A stretch of DNA of 64,000 bases from CAZHHH01 sp052400685 (GCA_052400685.1 JBQTGJ010000002.1), one strand, 5' to 3'. Shown: positions 1-9,829, numbered from the stretch's first letter. Notes: generated from the letters alone by a model not told the origin. A program made the numbers and translations.

Positions 1-1960
1 ACCGGCTGCCATCCCGATAAACGGTAACCCCCTTACAGCCACTCTTCCAGGCTTCAACATACAACTGCCCAACCAAATCTTCGGTAGCCGTTGATGGCAG
101 GTTTATAGTCACACTAATAGAATGATCCACCCACTTTTGTACATCCCCCTGCATACGTACTTTACTGAGCCAATCCACATCGTTGGAAGTCGCCTTATAA
201 TAGGGCGATTGCTTCACCAAATCATCAATCTCTTCCTGGGTATAATTATTTCTACGTTCAAAACCATTGGCATCCATCCATATTAAAAACTTATGATGAA
301 ATACGGTATATTCCTCCCAGCTGTCGCCCACCTCATCCACAAAATCAACACGCACTTGAGGATCATTGGGATTCACTTTTCGTCTGCGTTTGTATACCGG
401 CAAAAAGACAGGTTCAATGCCACTACTGGTCTGAGTCATCAAACTCGTAGTTCCGGTAGGAGCAATAGTCAATAAAGCGATGTTACGCCGTCCATATTTA
501 GACATACGCTGATAAAGTGCCGGGTCGGCATCCTTAATACGATTGATAAAAGGATTATTTTTCTCTCTTTCTGAATTATAGATTGGGAAAGCGCCCCTTT
601 CCTTAGCCATCTGCACAGATGCACTATAAGCAGACAATGCCAGTTTCTGATGAACTTCCACCGAAAACTCTGTGGCAATATCACTGCCATAACGTAACCC
701 AAGGGCTGCCAACATATCACCTTCACCTGTTATACCAACACCTGTACGACGCCCTTCGGCAGCCTTATGCCGTATATTCAACCATAAATTTTTCTCTACT
801 CTTTTAATCTCTTCCTCTTCCGGATCTTTGTTAATTTTATCAAGAATCGCATCGATTTTTTCAAGCTCCAGATCAATAATGTCGTCCATGATACGCTGCG
901 CATATCCTACGTGTTCGCTAAATTTTTCGAAATTAAACCGGGCTTTTGGCGTAAAAGGATTCTCAACATAAGAATAAAGATTCACAGCCAACAAACGACA
1001 ACTATCGTATGGGCACAATGGAATTTCACCACAAGGATTAGTACTCACTGTTTTGTAACCCAAATCGGCATAGCAATCGGGTACCGATTCTCGGATAATG
1101 GTATCCCAAAAAAGAATACCGGGTTCTGCTGACTTCCATGCATTGTGAACAATCTTATGCCATAATTCCTGAGCCTCCACCGATTTTTTATATTTTGGAT
1201 TCTTTGAATCGATAGGATATTGCTGCACATAAGAACGTTCTTCAATAACTGAATGCATAAAATCATCGTCGATTTTAACCGATACATTCGCGCCTGTCAC
1301 TTTCCCCTGCTCCAGCTTCGCATCAATGAATCTTTCTGAATCGGGATGCTTAATGGAAACACTCAACATTAATGCACCACGACGGCCATCCTGGGCCACT
1401 TCACGTGTCGAATTAGAAAAACGTTCCATGAAAGGAACAACGCCTGTAGATGTCAAGGCAGAATTCTTAACAGGAGAACCTTTAGGACGAATATGGGACA
1501 AATCATGCCCCACTCCACCACGACGTTTCATCAGTTGTACCTGCTCCTGATCAACCTTCATTATACCACCATAGGAGTCAGATTCACCTTGATTACCAAT
1601 CACAAAACAGTTGGATAACGACCCAACCTGATATTCGTTTCCAATACCAGCCATAGGACCGCCCTGCGGAACAATATAATTAAACCCCTTAAAGAGTGAA
1701 TATATTTTTTCAACAGACATTGGATTGGGATAACGGCTTTCGATACGAGCCACTTCGCGTGCCAATCGCCAATGCATATCATCCGGTGTCAACTCATACA
1801 AGTTACCCTCCGAATCTTTTAACGCATATTTATTGACCCAAACCCGAGCTGCCAATTCATCCCCTTTAAAATAATTCAATGCAGCATTGAAAGCCTCTTC
1901 ATTTGTAAACATCTTTTCAACGATATTTGCGGCCCCTTGTTTCTTTACATCTACTTCCAT
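1..1960 (-). CDS. nrdJ: Adenosylcobalamin-dependent (class II) ribonucleotide reductase, 3' end outside window
   Basis: This gene reduces ribonucleotides to deoxyribonucleotides for DNA synthesis using coenzyme B12. An uninterrupted minus-strand frame runs from an ATG at 1960-1958 to the window edge, giving 653 codons of an incomplete protein. Visible family motifs are SLSNCFVIG near residue 114, the KRRGGVGHDLS segment, the active-site STNPCGEIPL with its cysteine, APTGTTSLM, and VYRDGSR at the cut end. The usual C-terminal cysteine tail lies beyond position 1. The start is supported because the DNA upstream is AT-rich and stop-filled. The B12-dependent enzyme fits a lineage living at low or fluctuating oxygen. 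No cobalamin riboswitch is apparent upstream. I am very confident of the family. Class II rather than class I or III is inferred from motif order and known Bacteroidota homologues. Confidence 0.95.
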   Translation of the reverse strand, partial: MEVDVKKQGAANIVEKMFTNEEAFNAALNYFKGDELAARVWVNKYALKDSEGNLYELTPDDMHWRLAREVARIESRYPNPMSVEKIYSLFKGFNYIVPQGGPMAGIGNEYQVGSLSNCFVIGNQGESDSYGGIMKVDQEQVQLMKRRGGVGHDLSHIRPKGSPVKNSALTSTGVVPFMERFSNSTREVAQDGRRGALMLSVSIKHPDSERFIDAKLEQGKVTGANVSVKIDDDFMHSVIEERSYVQQYPIDSKNPKYKKSVEAQELWHKIVHNAWKSAEPGILFWDTIIRESVPDCYADLGYKTVSTNPCGEIPLCPYDSCRLLAVNLYSYVENPFTPKARFNFEKFSEHVGYAQRIMDDIIDLELEKIDAILDKINKDPEEEEIKRVEKNLWLNIRHKAAEGRRTGVGITGEGDMLAALGLRYGSDIATEFSVEVHQKLALSAYSASVQMAKERGAFPIYNSEREKNNPFINRIKDADPALYQRMSKYGRRNIALLTIAPTGTTSLMTQTSSGIEPVFLPVYKRRRKVNPNDPQVRVDFVDEVGDSWEEYTVFHHKFLIWMDANGFERRNNYTQEEIDDLVKQSPYYKATSNDVDWLSKVRMQGDVQKWVDHSISVTINLPSTATEDLVGQLYVEAWKSGCKGVTVYRDGSR

Positions 1961-2428
1961 TATTTAATTTACTGTTAAGCTGAAGGTTAATATTTTTTAA
2001 CTCCGATTTTTTAGTGTTTGCAAGTTACAAAGGAATTAAAAAATGGCAAACATTTTTTATCAACAGACATGAAAAGTTTTCCATTTTAAAACACTAAAGC
2101 AATAAGGGACAACACACTAACAATAATCAAAAAGCTCAAAAGTTTTCCAAAAATAAAAATTAATGATTTTTAAACAATTATATACCATCCAGTTCTTGGA
2201 AATATAGACCTCTCTGTAAATGGGGAAAATAGCCGACTGCATAAACGAAAATTAACAATTAGAGTAAGAAGAATAAGTAAAATTTCCAAATAATGGAAAG
2301 TTATAAACATGTGTTGATAAAATTAAGCACTTTCACAATAACCAACAAAGTATCAATGGACAGAGACAAAAAACTAAACAAACAAATATTTATGAAAATT
2401 TCAACTCGAAAAAAAGGCACTATTTAAG
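1961..2428. other. AT-rich divergent intergenic region, no gene seen
   Basis: This region separates minus-strand nrdJ from plus-strand wzi. All frames are broken by stops and I find no tRNA-like or terminator-like hairpin. It should carry the nrdJ promoter, but no exact TAnnTTTG box is visible in the correct orientation. Confidence 0.5.
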
Positions 2429-2632
2429 AGTCTGTCTATAAAGTCCAACTTCTGCGTTTCGCTTGCTCTCAAAATGGTCATTTACAGGAGCATATTAGTG
2501 TCTGCCTATAAAAACATTCCTTACTTCTCTCAAAATAACCATATACAAGTATAAACCCTCACTTATCGAGTAGCGAAAGCCTTGTATCTGAACTATATAT
2601 TTCAAACACTTAATGTTTATGGACAAGGGCTA
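2429..2632. mobile_element. Degenerate MITE-like repeats (one half copy plus one diverged copy)
   Basis: Position 2429 begins AGTCTGTCTATAAAGTCC, the left end of the window-wide palindromic family, followed by the conserved CTCAAAATGGTCATTTAC block. A second, diverged copy starts near 2490 (GTCTGCCTATAAA) and ends in TTTATGGACA near 2630. An ATG at 2582 lies inside this repeat, so it is not a credible start for the gene downstream. Confidence 0.75.
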
Positions 2633-2651
2633 CTTAGTATATTCGACAACG

Positions 2652-2683
2652 TTTCCGAATTGAATTCGAATGTCATACATTTG
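2652..2683 (+). promoter_or_regulatory. Candidate Bacteroidota promoter for wzi
   Basis: An exact -7 box TACATTTG (TAnnTTTG consensus) lies at 2676-2683, with a TTTC at 2652-2655 in place of the -33 TTTG, 20 bp upstream. Transcription would start near 2690 and leave a leader of about 36 nt before the ATG at 2726. This supports that start over the upstream in-frame ATG. Confidence 0.5.
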
Positions 2684-2725
2684 CAAAAGAGCCATAAAAA
2701 AAACAATACAAAAATACGCAACAGA

Positions 2726-4324
2726 ATGAGCATACGAACATTAACCACCCTCCTGTTATTTTTCATCACCATATATACGCGCAGCCAGCTTCTTCAAAAC
2801 TACACTCTTGAAATAGCCGCACTTAACTCAGGCGGCGATGGCGTCCCTCTTTGGCTGCAAAGTCTGGAGGAAGGCCGATGGAATCAAAAAGACGGCAGTC
2901 AAAGACTCGTCTCCTTCTGTCCAAAATACTCGTATAAACCAAACACCAACTGGCTATTATCAGCCGCAGGCGAAATAAATTACAACCGCAATGTTGATAA
3001 CTTACGCCTTCATCGTGCCACTCTTCACATACAATATAAATTTCTAAAAATTAGTATAGGACGCCACACCTTTGCACCCATTTTTGACCAACCTAACAAT
3101 GGCAGTGGAAGCTACCTTTATGGGAATAACTCCAGACCTATTAACCGCATCACGATTGGGATACCTCAGTACACCGCACTCCCGGGACGATTAAACAACC
3201 TTGAAATAAGAGGCGGCATTAGTCACGGACGACTTGATGACCATTTCGAAAGCTGGTCACACCAAAGTGTTATTTTACATGAAAAATATTTTTATCTGCG
3301 CTTTAATGCAGGACGCATTAAACCCTATGCCGGACTTAACCACAGTGCATTACTCGGCGGCTATCGAACCGATGGAACAAAAATCCCCATTGATTACTGG
3401 AAATCGTTTTTTGCTAAAAGCTCCGATAAAATTGGAGGCGGCGATGCCACAAATGCAGCAGGCGCCCACATGGGACTCTATGATTTTGGGTTTTATATGG
3501 AGAACCAGGCAGGCTCTTTTCACATATACTACCAGCCCCCTTTTGCCGACAAATCGGGGATGAACTTATTTGCACGCAATAAAGATCAAATTGCCGGTAT
3601 CAGTTGGACACCTGCCAAAAGCCGCTTCCTTAGAAATTTAACCATAGAATGGGTCAACACAGCCCATCAGTCCGGAAATGGTATGCCCGATGCTATAATC
3701 ACCCTAAACAACGGCGTCACGCAAACCATAATTGCCTACCAGTTAGACGATCCGACATTCAGAGAAAACCTAATGACAAACCTGGGTGTAGAAAACCCCG
3801 AAACCTACACCAAAGAAATGGTCTCCCAATACCTTCAGAATAATTTTAATCATGGCAACCAATTCGGTGGTCGTGATGGTTATATGAACAATGGAACCTA
3901 CCCCGCCGGGTGGACCAACGCAGGTTACATAATGGGCTCGCCCCTCAATTTGACGCAATATCAGCTAAGCGGCATAAAAAACACCACAACCAACGCAGGC
4001 GATATGCTCATCATAAACGACCGTTACAAAGCCATTCATGCTGGTGCCAATGGAATCTTTAACAGTCATTTTGCCTGGCATGTTAAGATAACCTACAGTC
4101 ATAACTATGGCTCCTACTACCAGCAATATCCCGGACGTTATACATGGCAAGAAACTTCAAATTACTTTTTTAAAAACGGGGTCAATCAGTTATACACCCA
4201 ACTGGGATTTTTATGGCAACCCAAAAATATTAAATATTTAACCCTGTCAGCAGACACCGGATGTGACTATGGCGAAATATTAAATAACTATGGCGCTCGA
4301 ATTGGGCTTCACCTGAATTTTTAA
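2726..4324 (+). CDS. Wzi-like capsule assembly outer-membrane protein
   Basis: This is probably an outer-membrane beta-barrel of the Wzi family, which helps fix capsular polysaccharide to the cell surface. The chosen start gives 532 residues beginning MSIRTLTTLLLFFITIY, a clear signal peptide ending near residue 20. An ATG 48 codons upstream falls inside a mobile repeat and would put a charged extension before the signal peptide. The mature protein has alternating aromatic strands (for example RFNAGRIKPYAGLNHS, SFHIYYQPPF) and ends in phenylalanine (GLHLNF), as typical barrel proteins do. Wzi homologues in Bacteroidota are of similar length. It precedes a sugar-1-phosphate transferase gene on the same strand, 261 bp away, consistent with a surface-polysaccharide role. 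The exact polysaccharide is unknown. Confidence 0.8.
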   Translation: MSIRTLTTLLLFFITIYTRSQLLQNYTLEIAALNSGGDGVPLWLQSLEEGRWNQKDGSQRLVSFCPKYSYKPNTNWLLSAAGEINYNRNVDNLRLHRATLHIQYKFLKISIGRHTFAPIFDQPNNGSGSYLYGNNSRPINRITIGIPQYTALPGRLNNLEIRGGISHGRLDDHFESWSHQSVILHEKYFYLRFNAGRIKPYAGLNHSALLGGYRTDGTKIPIDYWKSFFAKSSDKIGGGDATNAAGAHMGLYDFGFYMENQAGSFHIYYQPPFADKSGMNLFARNKDQIAGISWTPAKSRFLRNLTIEWVNTAHQSGNGMPDAIITLNNGVTQTIIAYQLDDPTFRENLMTNLGVENPETYTKEMVSQYLQNNFNHGNQFGGRDGYMNNGTYPAGWTNAGYIMGSPLNLTQYQLSGIKNTTTNAGDMLIINDRYKAIHAGANGIFNSHFAWHVKITYSHNYGSYYQQYPGRYTWQETSNYFFKNGVNQLYTQLGFLWQPKNIKYLTLSADTGCDYGEILNNYGARIGLHLNF

Positions 4325-4585
4325 AAAACCGCATTCTATATTCGAAATTTTTCAACCCACAAATTGCATGAATTAGACGCATAAATAAAATCTCTCACCT
4401 TTATGAATAAAACATAGTAATCAATGAAAGGCAAAAAAAACAATGCTGATTCCAGAGAATAATAAAAGGCATAGTATTTGCGTCATAAAAATCAATTTAT
4501 TTGGAAATGCCACACCTGATTTTTATCAATTATGAATAAAATATCAGCCTAAAGAATTATCTTCGTATCCTCCAAAGAAAAAGAA

Positions 4586-5980
4586 ATGCTTAAAGAAAAA
4601 GCAAAAGCAATCGGCACCATTATGACGATGGTTGACATTGCCCTCGCACTTATAAGTTTTAATCTGGCGCTCTATTTTGACTTTGGTCAGTTGACCTTTT
4701 TATACAGTAAAGACAGCGTCATACTACAACTGTTGGTAATTATCATCTGGACATTACTCAGTTCAGGTGTTCAATCCAATATTCTCTACCGTTCGAGGCC
4801 ATACTCAATGGTATTATTTAATTGTCTGGGCCTCGTTTTCTCAGGAACCAGCTTACTGATTTTATCGGCCTGGACTTTCAACCTGTTTTATTTGGGTCTT
4901 AGACATTTTTTCGTCTTTGCAGTTATCGATTTGGCGCTGACATTTACCAGCAAATCGTTCATTTATCATTTTTTGAAAAGAGCCCGAAAAAAAGGATACA
5001 ACTATCTGAATATGGTAATTATAGCCGACAATACCGGGCGCTCTTTCATCAGAAATGTCATTTCACACCCCGAGTGGGGCTATCGCATCACCGCCATCAT
5101 AGGCCCGGAAAGCCTGAAACAAACGTGCTCATCCTTTGTCCCGCTGCTTCCCGAGAACACGGATCTTGAGCAACTTCTCAGAGATAAAACCGTTGATGAA
5201 GTGGTGTTATGCCGTGACTCCAACGATAACAAAGAACTTGAGCAAACCATTAATATTTGTGCCGACATTGGTGTCGTTTTCAGAATGTATTCGCCATTCT
5301 TTAACATGCTGACAAACCGAACGCAACTCCATTTTTTTGGCACCACGCCCTTTCTGACCATTGCAAATGCGCCAATGGACTACATTGCACTGAAAACAAA
5401 AGACATTTTCGATTTTATATTCTCCAGTCTGGTATTAATCTTCTTGTCGCCTCTTCTTTTGGGAATTGCGATAGCCATAAAGATAGACTCCCCAGGGAGC
5501 ATCTTTTTCAAACAAAAAAGAGTCGGTCTAAGAGGACGTCGTTTCGATGTTTATAAGTTCCGAACAATGGTGTCTAATGCGGAAGCACTAAAAAAGCAAC
5601 TCATAGACCAAAATGAAATGGACGGACCGGTGTTTAAAATCACGCACGACCCCCGCATTACCCGTGTTGGAAGATTTCTGCGAAAAACCAGTCTCGACGA
5701 GCTACCTCAGTTTGTTAACGTCATACGGGGCGAGATGTCGGTTGTAGGCCCTCGTCCCCCACTTCCTGAGGAAGTAGTAGAATATGAACGATGGCAGCTT
5801 CGACGCCTCTCTATGAAACCTGGGATAACTTGCATTTGGCAGGTTTCCGGGCGCAACAATATCCCCTTTGAAGAATGGATGAAAATGGATTTGGAATACA
5901 TCGACAACTGGTCACTCAAACTAGACTTCGTTTTGTTTCTCAAAACCATTCGCACCATGCTAAAAGGCGACGGTAAATAA
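4586..5980 (+). CDS. Polyprenyl-phosphate sugar-1-phosphate transferase (WbaP/WcaJ type)
   Basis: This enzyme would start a polysaccharide repeat unit by moving a sugar phosphate from a nucleotide sugar to undecaprenyl phosphate at the inner membrane. The 464-residue protein has about four N-terminal membrane segments (residues roughly 12-125), a nucleotide-binding-like middle region, a further membrane segment near 275-300 and the catalytic C-terminal domain. Diagnostic motifs are KRVGLRGRRFDVYKFRTM, DPRITRVGRFLRKTSLDELP, GEMSVVGPRPP and KPGITCIWQVSGRN, all intact. It is the first gene of a short plus-strand run with the DUF4296 gene 7 bp downstream. The sugar specificity cannot be read from sequence. 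It may serve the polysaccharide operons elsewhere in the window, neither of which shows its own initiating transferase. Confidence 0.93.
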   Translation: MLKEKAKAIGTIMTMVDIALALISFNLALYFDFGQLTFLYSKDSVILQLLVIIIWTLLSSGVQSNILYRSRPYSMVLFNCLGLVFSGTSLLILSAWTFNLFYLGLRHFFVFAVIDLALTFTSKSFIYHFLKRARKKGYNYLNMVIIADNTGRSFIRNVISHPEWGYRITAIIGPESLKQTCSSFVPLLPENTDLEQLLRDKTVDEVVLCRDSNDNKELEQTINICADIGVVFRMYSPFFNMLTNRTQLHFFGTTPFLTIANAPMDYIALKTKDIFDFIFSSLVLIFLSPLLLGIAIAIKIDSPGSIFFKQKRVGLRGRRFDVYKFRTMVSNAEALKKQLIDQNEMDGPVFKITHDPRITRVGRFLRKTSLDELPQFVNVIRGEMSVVGPRPPLPEEVVEYERWQLRRLSMKPGITCIWQVSGRNNIPFEEWMKMDLEYIDNWSLKLDFVLFLKTIRTMLKGDGK

Positions 5981-5987
5981 TTAAAAA

Positions 5988-6851
5988 ATGAAGAAATTCC
6001 TATTTGTAAAAACTGCCATTCTCCTGGTTATCATCATTTTTCTTGCAGGTTGTAAACACTACAACCTGCCCAACGGTTTTCCTGATGTGGAAGAGATGAG
6101 CAATATTCTGGCCGACCTGCAAATTGCCGAAAGTTCTTTATCTCATTTACCGGGAATAAAACTCCCCCAAAACAACAATCAACAGGGGTACTATAAATAT
6201 GTACTTGAAAAATATGGCTATACAACAGCTGACTTTGACACCATCAGGAAATGGTATGTTCAACATCCAGAACTATATGTAAAGGTTTATGATCGGGTTC
6301 TTATAAAACTAAGCAAAAAAGAAGCCAACGCTAAAGTTCAGGCGGAACAAGAAAAAGAAATGGAACAAAAAGAACTCAAACGTAAAGAAATGGAAAGACA
6401 GCTGCGTAATCTATGGCAAGACTCGCTTAACTTTACGTTAAATGCTAAGGACAGCATTGATTCACGCCTTCCTTTTCTTATAAATAGCGACACCCTTGAA
6501 TTGCACGGACGTCTCCGGTTATCAGCCACCTATAAATTTATGAAAGAAGACGCCAGTCGTCAGCCTAAACTGTTCCTGTCGGTATGGTATACTGACAGTA
6601 CAGCCGACTCTATCAGAAAACTAATCCCTCATTCCTTCAACGAAAGAGCGGTAGAACTGGAAATGGCGCTTAAAGACTCACTATCTCCTTCGCGCATAGA
6701 AGGTTTTTTACTTGATCAGGATTCCACAATTAATGTTGCAGTTCAAATTAGCAATATCTTTTTAGAAAATATTAAAGACACCACCAGTCACAAAGAGAAA
6801 AACCCTTCGGCACGACCTGAAAATATAAAATTTCGTAAAACCAGCAACTAA
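5988..6851 (+). CDS. DUF4296 domain lipoprotein
   Basis: This is a 287-residue protein with an N-terminal lipoprotein signal (IIFLAGCKHYN, acylated Cys at residue 22), so it probably sits in the periplasm or outer membrane. Residues about 33-105 match the Bacteroidota DUF4296 pattern: ILADLQIAESSL, then YYKYVLEKYGYTTADFD and WYVQHPELYVKVYDRV. Residues 110-140 are a charged, Lys/Glu-rich coiled coil. The C-terminal half is polar and unassigned. It follows the sugar transferase by 7 bp and is followed within 5 bp by the amidohydrolase-like gene, so the three are probably co-transcribed. No biochemical function is known for DUF4296. Confidence 0.8.
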   Translation: MKKFLFVKTAILLVIIIFLAGCKHYNLPNGFPDVEEMSNILADLQIAESSLSHLPGIKLPQNNNQQGYYKYVLEKYGYTTADFDTIRKWYVQHPELYVKVYDRVLIKLSKKEANAKVQAEQEKEMEQKELKRKEMERQLRNLWQDSLNFTLNAKDSIDSRLPFLINSDTLELHGRLRLSATYKFMKEDASRQPKLFLSVWYTDSTADSIRKLIPHSFNERAVELEMALKDSLSPSRIEGFLLDQDSTINVAVQISNIFLENIKDTTSHKEKNPSARPENIKFRKTSN

Positions 6852-6856
6852 GGTTG

Positions 6857-7459
6857 ATGCACCATCCATCAAATAACATAAGGCAGATTGCCTCTCATTT
6901 CATTCTGCTTCCCGACGGGCATCTGGGCAAATGGCCAGTTATAACAATCAACAGTTACGGCGAAATTTTGGATGTTGAAACCAGACTTTCATTTACGGAA
7001 AAACCCGGACTTGAATTATATCCTGGCATATTACTCCCTGCCTTTACCGATATATTCATAAAAAAATCCATCAATATTCAATCATCAACAATAAATTTTA
7101 ATCGCCACTTTTCCGAAGGAACAATACTCCTGGGCTGTCATAATTGCCATTCCAATGGATTTCCCATAACAACGGAAGCCTTATCGCCCCAATTAAAGCA
7201 GGCTGACTTCATGATACGACCGAACTATTCAGCCCCCCCAATGTTAACAAGAATAAAGAACAACACGACCACGTCACTGGTTGAAAAGCTCTATTTGGGA
7301 ACTTATGTAAGCGCAAGCCAAACTTCATACAAGAACCAACTGGGGCAATTATCTCAGGGCTTTAAACCAGGCTTATTAGTCTTACAGGGAATCGATCTGA
7401 TAAACATGAAACTCACAGATTATGCAAAAATAAAATGGTTAAATACGCCATCTTTATAA
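6857..7459 (+). CDS. Truncated amidohydrolase-like protein lacking the catalytic barrel
   Basis: This 200-residue protein resembles the two ends of the amidohydrolase found beside DUF4296 in many Bacteroidales. The start (IRQIASHFILLPDG, then ELYPGILLPAFTDIF) matches the small beta-sandwich. The family's HxH metal motif should follow PGFVNAH, and here the residues are AFTDIFIK. The end (GFKPGLLVLQGIDLINMKL, then AKIKWL) matches the C-terminal sandwich strand. The central (beta/alpha)8 barrel of some 200-250 residues is absent or replaced. The ATG at 6857 is preferred over a TTG one codon earlier. The gene is open throughout and close to its neighbours, so it may be expressed, but it cannot be a normal metal-dependent hydrolase. 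A decayed gene or a repurposed small protein are both possible. Confidence 0.6.
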   Translation: MHHPSNNIRQIASHFILLPDGHLGKWPVITINSYGEILDVETRLSFTEKPGLELYPGILLPAFTDIFIKKSINIQSSTINFNRHFSEGTILLGCHNCHSNGFPITTEALSPQLKQADFMIRPNYSAPPMLTRIKNNTTTSLVEKLYLGTYVSASQTSYKNQLGQLSQGFKPGLLVLQGIDLINMKLTDYAKIKWLNTPSL

Positions 7460-7514
7460 TAAAAAGTAGAAACAAAAACAACAATTTTTCTAACACACAT
7501 TAGACTAGGCCAAT

Positions 7515-8342
7515 ATGTTCAATCAACAATTCATTTTAGCCATACAGGCTGCGCTAAAAGCAGGTGCCGCCATCTCTCAGATATACAACAAACACAACTA
7601 CACGGTAACCTTAAAGGAAGATCAATCACCGGTTACAGAAGCCGATCTCGAAAGTCACCAGATCATAACCCAGCAACTGACTCCGACGCAACTCCCCGTC
7701 TTAAGTGAAGAAGGAAATCCTGATCTATGGAACCAGATACACCAAACCGATCGCTATTGGATGATTGATCCGCTCGACGGGACGCGTGAATTCATCAATC
7801 GGAACGGTGAATTCACCGTTAACATAGCCCTGATTGAAGACAAAAAACCAATTTGGGGCATTATTTACATCCCCGAACAAAGACAGCTATATGCAGGTGT
7901 AAAAGGAGCTGGGGCATGGAAATGGGAAAACATTGACAATCATTATTTATCAAAACAGGACTTACAAGAAAAAGCAATCACACTACCGACACGGGAAGCG
8001 GATAACGAATACCGTATTGTGGGCAGTAAAAGTCATAAAACACATACCACAGACGCTTTTATAGCACGAATATCAGAAGTCATAAGCGAAATAAAAATAG
8101 TAAGAGCCGGAAGTTCCCTGAAGTTTTGTCATATTGCATCAGGCGAAGCAGACCTATACCCACGTATGGATACCATAATGGAATGGGATGTCGCAGCCGG
8201 ACATGCCATTATTGAAGCAGCCGGCGGGCTATTAAAAAGATGGCCCGATGGCGATTCGATACTATACAACAGCGATGACATGCGGTTCCCCACCTTTCTG
8301 GCTCTGGCTCCCGGACGCACTGACACCCTCTTCTTTAAATAG
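7515..8342 (+). CDS. cysQ: 3'(2'),5'-bisphosphate nucleotidase CysQ
   Basis: This cytoplasmic Mg-dependent phosphatase hydrolyses 3'-phosphoadenosine 5'-phosphate to AMP, clearing a by-product of sulfate assimilation. At 275 residues it has the usual family length. The FIG-type motifs are intact: DQSPVTEADLESH near residue 38, LSEEG near 71, WMIDPLDGTREFI near 85 with the metal-binding Asp residues, and WDVAAGHAIIEAAGG near 222. The gene ends with the codons for FFK followed by TAG. That stop is made from T8340, part of an AAAT target site, and the first two bases (AG) of the mobile repeat that starts at 8341. The native stop must have been different, although the protein end looks undamaged. 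Confidence 0.93.
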   Translation: MFNQQFILAIQAALKAGAAISQIYNKHNYTVTLKEDQSPVTEADLESHQIITQQLTPTQLPVLSEEGNPDLWNQIHQTDRYWMIDPLDGTREFINRNGEFTVNIALIEDKKPIWGIIYIPEQRQLYAGVKGAGAWKWENIDNHYLSKQDLQEKAITLPTREADNEYRIVGSKSHKTHTTDAFIARISEVISEIKIVRAGSSLKFCHIASGEADLYPRMDTIMEWDVAAGHAIIEAAGGLLKRWPDGDSILYNSDDMRFPTFLALAPGRTDTLFFK

Positions 8343-8481
8343 AGTCTGTTTATAAAGTCCAACTTCTACGTTGCGCTTACTCTCAAAATGATCATTTACA
8401 CCAGCAACCCATATTTTCAAATTTCGCAAGCCTCAAAAATGCGAATTTTCATTCTACTCCTGGCGTTTTCTGGCAAGCACG
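8341..8481. mobile_element. MITE-like palindromic element, 141 bp
   Basis: The left end is AGAGTCTGTTTATAAAGTCC directly after AAAT (8337-8340), and the right end, read on the minus strand, is CGTGCTTGCCAGAAAACGCC. The interior carries the conserved CTCAAAATGATCATTTAC and CGCAAGCC blocks. It combines a type-1 left end with a type-2 right end. It overlaps the last two bases of cysQ. Confidence 0.8.
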
Positions 8482-8511
8482 AACAAACAATAAAATAATC
8501 CAGCAACTATC

Positions 8512-8550
8512 ACAAAAAAATAAAGGGTTCAGGAAAACCCCAAACCCTTT
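8512..8550 (-). terminator. Rho-independent terminator of pgk
   Basis: AAAGGGTT (8522-8529) pairs perfectly with AACCCTTT (8543-8550) around a 13-nt loop. On the minus strand the stem is followed by a U-rich tract (TTTTTTTG). It lies 20 bp past the pgk stop. Confidence 0.85.
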
Positions 8551-8569
8551 AATATTATAAATTTTAAAT

Positions 8570-9829
8570 CTAACCCCTGATAGCCTTTATTCCGGGGAGC
8601 TCTTTACCTTCAAGATATTCGAGTAAAGCACCACCGGCGGTAGAAATATAGCTAACGCCATCGGCCAGTCCAAATTTATTAACGCAAGCCACGGAGTCAC
8701 CACCTCCAATTAAAGAAAATGCGCCTTTTTTGGTCGCTTCAACAATGGCTTCGCCAACCGCACGTGAGCCTTTGGCAAAATTATCCATTTCAAACACACC
8801 CACAGGACCATTCCACAATATAGTTGAAGAATTTTTAATGACCTCAGTAAATAGCTTCAGTGACTCAGGCCCGGCATCTAAACCCTGCCAGCCATCAGCA
8901 ATCTCCATAGCTGAAACCACCTTAGTATTCGCATTGTTGTCAAAAGCATCGGCTGCAAGAACATCGCTTGCCATATAAATCTTAACGCCTTTAGCAGCGG
9001 CCTTTTTCTCCAATTCACGGGCCAACTCCAGATATTCATCTTCACAAATAGAATCGCCAATTTTACCGCCTCTGGCTTTCATAAAAGTAAAGGTCATTCC
9101 ACCACCTAAAATCAAATTATCCACTTTATCGAGCATATTTTCGATAATGGTAATCTTAGATGAAACTTTAGCCCCTCCCATAATAGCTGTAAAAGGACGC
9201 TTAGGCGATTTCACGACTTTATCGAGACTACTGACTTCACTCTCAATCAAAAAGCCAAACATCTTGCTATCGGCCGCAAAATAGTCGGCAATAACAGCCG
9301 TAGAAGCATGAGCACGGTGAGCGGTACCAAAGGCATCATTTACATACACATCGGCTAAAGCGGCAAGAGCTTGAGCAAACACTTTTTGTTTTTCCTTCAT
9401 ATCAGCCTTAGCAGCTTTGGCTTCCTCATCAGAAATACCTTCTGCCAATTTAGGCTTACCTTCTTCTTCAAGATAAAAACGAAGATTTTCAAGCAACAAA
9501 ACCTGTCCGGGTTTTAGCGCCTCAGCTTTAGCTTTAACTTCAGGTCCCACACAGTCACCTGCGAAAATCACATCAGTACCTATGGTTTTTGCCAAATGTG
9601 CCTGAATATGTTTCAAAGAAAAATCCGGATTCACCTTTCCTTTTGGACGTCCTAAGTGAGACATAATGATAGCCGACCCGCCATCTTTTAAAATTTTCTT
9701 AATGGTAGGCACTGCCGCACGAATACGAGTGTCGTCAGTAATTTCAAATTTCTCATTCAACGGCACATTGAAATCCACCCGAACAATGGCTCTCTTGCCG
9801 GCAAAGTTAAAAGCTTCGATTTTTGACAT
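8570..9829 (-). CDS. pgk: Phosphoglycerate kinase
   Basis: This cytoplasmic glycolytic enzyme transfers a phosphate from 1,3-bisphosphoglycerate to ADP. The 419-residue protein has the normal family length and motifs: [15 protein letters not shown] at residue 12, [21 protein letters not shown], the AHRAHAST segment, [22 protein letters not shown] and GGGDSVA at the nucleotide site. The ATG at 9829 gives the usual MSKIEAF start, and a second in-frame ATG at 9835 would add only Met-Tyr. A strong terminator follows. It is a single-gene unit flanked on both sides by copies of the mobile repeat family. Confidence 0.97.
   Translation of the reverse strand: MSKIEAFNFAGKRAIVRVDFNVPLNEKFEITDDTRIRAAVPTIKKILKDGGSAIIMSHLGRPKGKVNPDFSLKHIQAHLAKTIGTDVIFAGDCVGPEVKAKAEALKPGQVLLLENLRFYLEEEGKPKLAEGISDEEAKAAKADMKEKQKVFAQALAALADVYVNDAFGTAHRAHASTAVIADYFAADSKMFGFLIESEVSSLDKVVKSPKRPFTAIMGGAKVSSKITIIENMLDKVDNLILGGGMTFTFMKARGGKIGDSICEDEYLELARELEKKAAAKGVKIYMASDVLAADAFDNNANTKVVSAMEIADGWQGLDAGPESLKLFTEVIKNSSTILWNGPVGVFEMDNFAKGSRAVGEAIVEATKKGAFSLIGGGDSVACVNKFGLADGVSYISTAGGALLEYLEGKELPGIKAIRG

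Noticed and set aside
1..1960. Many small plus- and minus-strand frames over the first 2 kb
   Set aside because: They are shadows of one continuous nrdJ frame that leaves the window.
2582..2725. Upstream start for the Wzi-like gene (48 additional codons)
   Set aside because: The additional codons lie in a mobile repeat and before the promoter box, and they would bury the signal peptide.
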